Shown: piece after piece, positions 1 through 4,044 of the stretch
How positions within the stretch are numbered: position 1 is the first letter of the stretch
Layout: every line of letters begins with the position of its first letter
NCBI GenBank assembly: GCA_947178235.1
Contig: CAMWXQ010000095.1
Location: 1 to 5,475, forward strand
DNA length: 5,475 nucleotides
Direction: 5' to 3'
From: an uncultured Muribaculaceae bacterium
GTDB lineage: Bacteria; Bacteroidota; Bacteroidia; Bacteroidales; Muribaculaceae
Notes under the pieces: generated by a model
Databases searched by the model: none
What the model was told of the DNA's origin: nothing
The model's input: the letters and a program-made list of their open reading frames with translations, nothing else
Made by a program: the position numbers and the translations under genes

Positions 1-30
1 ATGCGCAACCCGAAGAAGGCCAAATTGTAA
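1..30 (+). other. possible 3' end of an upstream coding region
   Basis: Frame 1 is open from the left edge and ends at TAA (28-30), reading MRNPKKAKL. The basic tail and the move from GC-rich to AT-rich sequence just after the stop would fit the last codons of a gene that enters from the left. Nine codons cannot be assigned to a family, and the ATG at position 1 may be an internal Met or chance. This is an inference only. Confidence 0.2.
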
Positions 31-154
31 CATCTTCCCTGTCTGTAACATTATTGTAATCACGCGAAATCACCGACAATCTACTATAAATCAAATATAT
101 ACATAGAATATCAAATTTTTCTGAAAAAACTGCGTAATATTTTTCTTGAAAAAT
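31..154. other. AT-rich non-coding stretch with two A/T palindromes
   Basis: No credible reading frame is seen on either strand. The sequence is strongly AT-rich and holds three TGTAAC/T words (26-31, 44-49, 55-60). It also holds two similar small inverted repeats: TTTTTC-T-GAAAAA (116-128) and ATTTTTC-TT-GAAAAAT (139-154). The second abuts the -33 element of the promoter that follows. The stretch could act as an UP-like element or an operator for that promoter; neither is shown. Confidence 0.4.
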
Positions 155-185
155 TTTGACGCCTCATACCGAGTAGCTATCTTTG
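155..185 (+). promoter_or_regulatory. Bacteroidales-type promoter with no gene behind it
   Basis: TTTG (155-158), a 19-bp spacer, then TATCTTTG (178-185) match the Bacteroidetes primary sigma consensus TTTG-N19-21-TAnnTTTG in every fixed position. Transcription should start a few bases downstream, at about 188-192. No open reading frame of useful length follows on this strand before the convergent ugd gene, so the expected product is a non-coding RNA. Confidence 0.75.
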
Positions 186-189
186 CAAT

Positions 190-343
190 GTCGGAAGGGA
201 AAACGAAACCCCGAAGACTTCCCGATAGGGAAACCTAAGATAGAAAGATTGGTTTTAAGGTTAAGATATTCATGTTTAGGTATTGATTTAATGGTATTTT
301 TGGGTTAGAGTGTCGAAGCCGGATGCGTGATCACCCGGCTTCG
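190..343 (+). ncRNA. candidate structured small RNA, about 150 nt
   Basis: The 5' boundary is set by the promoter at 155-185 and the 3' boundary by the GC-rich hairpin at 314-343. Near the 5' end, 191-197 pairs with 218-225 (seven pairs, one bulged C) and can enclose a GGG/CCC inner helix. Directly after it, 226-237 forms UAGG-GAAA-CCUA, a four-pair stem with a GNRA tetraloop. The middle (240-310) is AU-rich. No protein is likely: the longest ATG frame here is 16 codons. A promoter-to-hairpin unit of this size in Bacteroidales recalls the described Bacteroidales-1 RNA motif or a 6S-like RNA, but I cannot match it by sequence. The transcript runs towards ugd on the opposite strand. The exact ends are estimates. 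Confidence 0.45.
314..343. terminator. 9-bp GC-rich hairpin between convergent transcripts
   Basis: CGAAGCCGG (314-322) and CCGGCTTCG (335-343) are perfect inverted repeats around a 12-nt loop. The hairpin lies about 60 bases past the ugd stop codon and at the end of the candidate small RNA, so it could end transcription from both sides. Neither side has a clear U run, so this is a weak classical terminator. The loop contains the palindrome GTGATCAC. Confidence 0.5.
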
Positions 344-349
344 TGACGT

Positions 350-406
350 TTAATCCTTAAACTTTAAACCTTAGGCCGTCAGGCCCTAAACTTTAAACTT
401 TCTCAA
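350..406. repeat. degenerate heptanucleotide tandem repeat, consensus TTAAACY
   Basis: Reading in steps of seven gives TTAATCC (350), TTAAACT (357), TTAAACC (364), TTAGGCC (371), GTCAGGCC (378, one extra base), CTAAACT (386), TTAAACT (393) and TTCTCAA (400). The array reaches the ugd stop codon (403-405). The central TTAGGCC/GGCC-C-TAA part can also fold, on the ugd transcript, into a seven-pair stem with one bulged G just past the stop. That stem may help transcript ending or stability. Confidence 0.7.
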
Positions 407-1719
407 TCCCTCGAAAAGAGGTCTCTCGTATATACCTTCTCGGCCACGTCCGACAGTTCGGGGGCCGTGCGGTTGGCGAGGATCGCTTTGGAGAGGCGCT
501 TGAACTCGTCGAGGTCATTGACAACGCGCGACCCGAAGAATGTCGACCCGTCCTCGAGCGTGGGCTCGTAGATAATCACCGTTGCCCCCTTGGCCTTGAT
601 GCGCTTCATCACGCCCTGGATCGAAGACTGGCGGAAATTGTCCGAATTCGACTTCATTGTGAGACGGTAGACGCCGATGATGCACTCCTCCTCGGGAGCC
701 TTCCCGAAGGTGTTCGCATGGCTGTACCCATACCATCCAGCCATCTTCAATACCTGGTCGGCGATGAAGTCCTTGCGGGTGCGGTTGCTCTCGACGATAG
801 CCGTCATCATCTGCTGGGGCACGTCGGCATAGTTGGCGAGGAGCTGTTTGGTGTCCTTCGGGAGACAGTAGCCGCCGTATCCGAACGAGGGGTTGTTGTA
901 GTGCGTACCGATGCGGGGGTCGAGACCGATACCCTCGATGATGGCCTGTGCGTCGAGTCCCTTGACCTCGGCATAGGTGTCGAGTTCGTTGAAGTACGAC
1001 ACACGCAGGGCGAGGTATGTGTTGGCGAAGAGTTTGACCGCCTCGGCCTCCTTCATGCCCATGAAGAGGGTGGGGATCTCCTCCTTGATGGCACCCTCGC
1101 GGAGCAGCTGGGCAAAGGTGTGCGCGGCCTCTTCGAGCTTCGGCAGGTCGGCCACGCGCTCGATGGCCTCGTTCTCGGCTGAGAACTCATCGTTGCGTAT
1201 AATCTTAGGTATGCCCACGATGATGCGCGAGGGGTAGAGATTGTCGTACAGAGCCTTGGACTCGCGCAGGAACTCGGGGGAGAAGAGCAGGTTGAAGCGT
1301 TCGACGCCGCGCTCGGCATATTTCAGATAGAGCGAGCGGCAGTAACCCACGGGGATGGTCGACTTGATGACCATCACCGCCCCGGGATTCACTTCGAGCA
1401 CGAGGTCGATGACCTCCTCGACGTGCGACGTGTCGAAGTAGTTCTTCACTGGGTCATAGTTGGTGGGGGCGGCGATCACCACAAAGTCTGCATCGCGGTA
1501 GGCAGCCGCGCCGTCGAGCGTGGCCGTCAGATCGAGCTCCTTCTCGGCCAGGTACTTCTCGATATACTCATCCTGGATGGGCGAGCGGCGGTCATTGATG
1601 AGGTCGACCTTCTCGGGGATGACGTCCACCGCCGTGACCTTGTTGTGCTGGGCGAGCAGCGTGGCTATCGAGAGGCCCACATAGCCTGTGCCGGCCACGG
1701 CAATATTGTACTTCTTCAT
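403..1719 (-). CDS. ugd: UDP-glucose 6-dehydrogenase
   Basis: Oxidises UDP-glucose to UDP-glucuronate with two NAD+ in the cytoplasm, supplying the acidic sugar for surface polysaccharide. The 438-residue product starts with a Rossmann fold (GTGYVGL, 10-16), followed by APTNYDP (84-90), KSTIPVG (119-125), SPEFLRE (147-153), and the central helix with K229 and N233. The [12 protein letters not shown] motif carries the catalytic Cys285 and Asp289. The C-terminal UDP-binding domain ends in [11 protein letters not shown], much like E. coli Ugd. It is about 50 residues longer than that enzyme through insertions near 171-196 and 326-344. I chose the ATG at 1719 because [10 protein letters not shown] is the usual family start. 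A longer in-frame start at 1821 adds 34 unrelated residues and would place the promoter inside the gene. It is divergent from tsaC and appears monocistronic here. Confidence 0.95.
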   Translation of the reverse strand: MKKYNIAVAGTGYVGLSIATLLAQHNKVTAVDVIPEKVDLINDRRSPIQDEYIEKYLAEKELDLTATLDGAAAYRDADFVVIAAPTNYDPVKNYFDTSHVEEVIDLVLEVNPGAVMVIKSTIPVGYCRSLYLKYAERGVERFNLLFSPEFLRESKALYDNLYPSRIIVGIPKIIRNDEFSAENEAIERVADLPKLEEAAHTFAQLLREGAIKEEIPTLFMGMKEAEAVKLFANTYLALRVSYFNELDTYAEVKGLDAQAIIEGIGLDPRIGTHYNNPSFGYGGYCLPKDTKQLLANYADVPQQMMTAIVESNRTRKDFIADQVLKMAGWYGYSHANTFGKAPEEECIIGVYRLTMKSNSDNFRQSSIQGVMKRIKAKGATVIIYEPTLEDGSTFFGSRVVNDLDEFKRLSKAILANRTAPELSDVAEKVYTRDLFSRD

Positions 1720-1784
1720 ATATCTTTGCAGTCTTATGTTTTCAAATTGGTCGGTACGGTCCGAGGCATCGCCCGAACCACCCG

Positions 1785-1816
1785 CAAAGATAGCCAAAAT
1801 TCTCCTCTCCACCAAA
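1785..1816 (-). promoter_or_regulatory. Bacteroidales-type promoter for ugd
   Basis: On the minus strand, TTTG (1816-1813), a 20-bp spacer and TATCTTTG (1792-1785) fit the Bacteroidetes consensus exactly. The start point should be near 1780, giving a leader of about 60 nt before the ugd ATG at 1719. No Shine-Dalgarno site precedes that ATG, as is usual in Bacteroidales. Confidence 0.75.
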
Positions 1817-1819
1817 TTC

Positions 1820-1862
1820 ATATCACCTCCGCGGCTCCAATTCGAAGCCGCCAGGGTGATAT
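1820..1862. promoter_or_regulatory. inverted repeat between the divergent ugd and tsaC promoters
   Basis: Outer arms ATATCACC (1820-1827) and GGTGATAT (1855-1862) and inner arms GCGGCT (1831-1836) and AGCCGC (1846-1851) are perfect complements. They enclose a 9-nt loop, with three-base unpaired segments between the arm pairs. The repeat fills the gap between the -33 boxes of the two promoters (1813-1816 on the minus strand, 1875-1878 on the + strand). A shared operator is the simplest reading, and a cruciform or a remnant element is possible. The left arm also creates a GGAGGTGAT word on the minus strand. Confidence 0.5.
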
Positions 1863-1874
1863 TTGTGTTGTGGA

Positions 1875-1907
1875 TTGGCGTGGTTACGGAAATTTTTGTT
1901 ACTTTTG
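1875..1907 (+). promoter_or_regulatory. Bacteroidales-type promoter for tsaC
   Basis: TACTTTTG (1900-1907) matches TAnnTTTG. TTGG (1875-1878), 21 bp upstream, is an acceptable but imperfect -33 box. The start point should be near 1911-1914, giving a leader of about 25 nt to the ATG at 1938. It probably also serves the downstream sugar transferase gene. Confidence 0.6.
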
Positions 1908-1937
1908 CATTTCAATCCTCAGTTTCGATACACAGAC

Positions 1938-2507
1938 ATGAATATCTCGGAAGACATCAACGCGGCGGTCGCCGTCATGAAGGAGGGTGGCATCATCCTC
2001 TACCCGACAGACACCGTCTGGGGGCTCGGGTGTGATGCGCGCAACCCGAGTGCGGTCGCTCGCATCTTCGAGGTCAAGCGCCGCGCCGACTCTAAGGCCC
2101 TCATCTCGCTTGTCTCCTCCGAGGATATGCTGCGCTGCCATGCCGGCGAGGTGCCCGACGGCATCCTCGACATGGTGCGTGGGTCCGAGCGCCCGGTGAC
2201 AGTCGTGTTCCCCCACGGCACCGATGTCGCCCCCGCCCTGCTCGGCGAGGATGGCAGCATCGGTATGCGCCTCACCCGCGAGGCATACTCGGCTGCGTTG
2301 TGCGAGGGCCTCGGTGGCCCCGTGGTCTCCACCTCGGCCAACATCTCGGGCAATCCCGCCCCCGCGTTCTTCGATGGCATCGACCCCGAGATTGTGGCCG
2401 CCGCCGACTATGTGGCGCTCTACCGCCGCGACGACCATACCCCCTCGCGTCCGTCGAGGGTAGTCAAGGCGGAGCCCGACGGAAGTGTGACCGTGCTGAG
2501 ACCGTGA
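1938..2507 (+). CDS. tsaC: L-threonylcarbamoyladenylate synthase (YrdC/Sua5 family)
   Basis: Makes threonylcarbamoyl-AMP from threonine, bicarbonate and ATP. TsaD and its partners then transfer the group to A37 of ANN-decoding tRNAs (the t6A modification). The 189-residue protein is a single YrdC domain of normal short length, without the C-terminal Sua5 domain. It shows YPTDTVWGLGCD (22-33), the KRR..SK substrate-binding residues (K47, R49, S52, K53), RPVT (85-88), GMR (109-111), STSANISG (131-138) and a late PSRVVK (172-177). The ATG at 1938 is chosen because the family motif follows at the usual distance. An in-frame ATG at 1863 lies upstream of the promoter and adds unrelated residues. 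The gene starts a rightward set with a 24-bp gap to the sugar transferase. No Shine-Dalgarno site is seen. Confidence 0.93.
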   Translation: MNISEDINAAVAVMKEGGIILYPTDTVWGLGCDARNPSAVARIFEVKRRADSKALISLVSSEDMLRCHAGEVPDGILDMVRGSERPVTVVFPHGTDVAPALLGEDGSIGMRLTREAYSAALCEGLGGPVVSTSANISGNPAPAFFDGIDPEIVAAADYVALYRRDDHTPSRPSRVVKAEPDGSVTVLRP

Positions 2508-2531
2508 TTATGTAACCCACTTTGAGCTGCC

Positions 2532-3923
2532 GTGAAACAGACCACCCGTTATCGCATCGCCTACTGCATCAGCGACTACCTGGCCGCCGTGTCGGGTATC
2601 CTGGTGTTCAGTCTGCTGCGCTACCATCTGGTTGCGGGTATCCACGAGATCTACGCATCGTGGTTCTCGTACATCAAGGCTTACGGCGTCGAGCTCACGC
2701 TCATCTTCCTCCCCCCATACATGCTCGCGGTCTACTATCTGACCGGGTACTATGTCAACGTCACCAACAAATCGAGGGTCGATGAGCTGCTGCGCACGGG
2801 GCTCGGTGTCGTCATCGGCACACTCTCATATATGCTCGTGGCCCTGCTCAACGACTATCTCCCGATGCGCCGCCAGCAGTATGAGCTCATGGTTCTCTTT
2901 GCCCTCTGTCTCTTCGCGCTGACGTGGGGCGCACGTCTCCTCATCACCACATATATAAGGAAGCGCGCCAAGCGCGACCACCGTCCCCCAGTCTACCTCG
3001 CCCTCATGCGCTCCGAGGCGGATCGCGCCCATGCCGAGGAGCTTGCACAGGGGCACGGCTTCGAGATCGGGGCTGAACATATCAGCGGCGGAACCTCAGA
3101 CGGGCTCGCTGTGCTGACCGAGCGGATTGCACGCGACGGCATCGAAGGGGTAGTGGTGCTCCCGGGAGCCCTCGATACCGAGGGGATACAGAGGCTCATG
3201 TACGACCTCTATCCGCTCAATCTCCCGATCGTCATGGCCCCCGATGACAGCATATTCGCGCTCGGCACCGTCATGCGCTACGACCACGTCATCGGCGAAC
3301 CGCTGTTGGACATCACACGTCCCGAGCTCCCCGACGCCTTCGTAGCCATCAAGCGTGCGATGGATGTCGTCGCCGCCTCCATAGGTCTCCTGCTCACATC
3401 GCCGATCATCGGTCTCCTCGCCCTCGCTATACGCCGCCAGTCCCCCGAAGCCCCTGTGATATACTCCCAGGAGCGCATCGGATACCGCCGCCGCCCCTTC
3501 AAGATCCACAAGCTCCGATCTATGCGCCCCGATGCCGAGGCAGATGACCGTCCGCGCCTCTCGTCGGACGACGACCCGCGCATCCTCCCGATAGGGCGAT
3601 TCATGCGACGCTACCGTCTCGACGAACTCCCCAATCTCTGGAATGTCCTCGTGGGCGAGATGTCGCTCGTCGGACCACGCCCCGAGCGGCAGTACTTCAT
3701 CTCGCGCATCATGAAGGAGGCACCCTACTACGCCCTGCTCCACAGGGTCCGCCCCGGCGTGACGTCGTGGGGAATGGTACGTTACGGCTACGCCTCGACC
3801 GTCGCGGACATGATCAAGAGGCTCAAATACGACATCCTCTACGTACAGAATCTCTCGCTCGAAGTAGACCTCAAAATACTCCTCTACACCCTCCGAACCC
3901 TCATCCGAGGGGAAGGAAAATAG
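2532..3923 (+). CDS. undecaprenyl-phosphate sugar-1-phosphate transferase (WbaP/PglC-type)
   Basis: Initiating enzyme for lipid-linked glycans: it moves a sugar phosphate from a nucleotide sugar to a polyprenyl phosphate at the inner membrane. The 463-residue protein has about four hydrophobic segments (roughly 12-34, 50-75, 87-106, 117-141). A soluble Rossmann-like region (about 152-240) follows, then the catalytic transferase domain from about 270. That domain has a membrane helix with a Ser-Pro break (S290-P291), QERIGYRRRPFKIHKLRSMR (313-332), DDDPR (346-350), the Asp-Glu pair D364-E365 in RLDELPNLWNV, SLVGPRPE (378-385) and RPGVTSWGMVRYGYA (407-421). The start is GTG: a TGA lies in frame three codons upstream (2523-2525) and there is no other start near the first hydrophobic segment. 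The sugar cannot be read from sequence. It is probably co-transcribed with tsaC. Confidence 0.92.
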   Translation: MKQTTRYRIAYCISDYLAAVSGILVFSLLRYHLVAGIHEIYASWFSYIKAYGVELTLIFLPPYMLAVYYLTGYYVNVTNKSRVDELLRTGLGVVIGTLSYMLVALLNDYLPMRRQQYELMVLFALCLFALTWGARLLITTYIRKRAKRDHRPPVYLALMRSEADRAHAEELAQGHGFEIGAEHISGGTSDGLAVLTERIARDGIEGVVVLPGALDTEGIQRLMYDLYPLNLPIVMAPDDSIFALGTVMRYDHVIGEPLLDITRPELPDAFVAIKRAMDVVAASIGLLLTSPIIGLLALAIRRQSPEAPVIYSQERIGYRRRPFKIHKLRSMRPDAEADDRPRLSSDDDPRILPIGRFMRRYRLDELPNLWNVLVGEMSLVGPRPERQYFISRIMKEAPYYALLHRVRPGVTSWGMVRYGYASTVADMIKRLKYDILYVQNLSLEVDLKILLYTLRTLIRGEGK

Positions 3924-3955
3924 AATTGAGAATGGAGAATTGACAATTGAGAATC
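3924..3955. repeat. heptanucleotide tandem repeat, consensus AATTGAG
   Basis: Directly after the TAG stop of the sugar transferase come AATTGAG (3924), AATGGAG (3931), AATTGAC (3938), AATTGAG (3945) and a partial unit AATC. Four units and a part are in exact 7-bp phase. No terminator-like GC stem is present in this spacer. Confidence 0.8.
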
Positions 3956-3962
3956 AAAGATT

Positions 3963-3992
3963 TATAAGACGTATAAGACTTATAAGACTTAT
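3963..3992. repeat. nonanucleotide tandem repeat TATAAGACT, three copies
   Basis: TATAAGACG (3963), TATAAGACT (3972), TATAAGACT (3981), then TAT (3990-3992). The period is exactly 9 bp with one substitution. The junction creates the palindrome CTTATAAG (3979-3986). It sits between two heptanucleotide arrays. There is no match to the Bacteroidales promoter consensus here. Confidence 0.85.
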
Positions 3993-4005
3993 CCCCTCTC
4001 AACCC

Positions 4006-4040
4006 AATTCCGAATTCAAGATTCCAAATTCAAAATTCGA
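4006..4040. repeat. heptanucleotide tandem repeat, consensus AATTCAA, five copies
   Basis: AATTCCG (4006), AATTCAA (4013), GATTCCA (4020), AATTCAA (4027) and AATTCGA (4034) are in exact 7-bp phase. The array ends four bases before the ATG of the CLC gene, so it forms the whole immediate leader. The A/U-rich, unstructured leader may help ribosome access in place of a Shine-Dalgarno site. Confidence 0.8.
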
Positions 4041-4044
4041 CCAA

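Noticed and set aside
188..238. Small reading frame of 16 codons (MSEGKTKPRRLPDRET) just after the orphan promoter
   Set aside because: Its ATG falls at or before the expected transcription start, there is no ribosome site, and the same bases are better explained by the two RNA helices.
295..302. Second TAnnTTTG match (TATTTTTG) on the + strand inside the candidate small RNA
   Set aside because: No TTTG or TTG lies 19-21 bp upstream and nothing coding follows. It could be a promoter mimic in a 6S-like RNA, but that is too speculative to call.
1721..1728. TATCTTTG on the + strand at the ugd start
   Set aside because: There is no -33 box at the right distance and it points into another promoter region, so it is taken as chance.
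1836..1856. TTCGAA with flanking GC arms, resembling a tRNA T-arm and thus a possible attachment site
   Set aside because: No acceptor, anticodon or D-arm sequence is present and no integrase or element boundary is near; the inverted repeat explains it.
1863..1937. Upstream in-frame ATG that would lengthen TsaC by 25 residues
   Set aside because: The tsaC promoter lies inside this extension and the added residues do not resemble the family N-terminus.
2510..2515. ATGTAA start-stop element in the tsaC-transferase gap
   Set aside because: A six-base word of this kind is common by chance, and nothing around it suggests translational regulation.
3096..3743. Minus-strand open frame opposite the sugar transferase
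   Set aside because: The + strand frame carries all the conserved transferase motifs; the opposite frame has none and no promoter.
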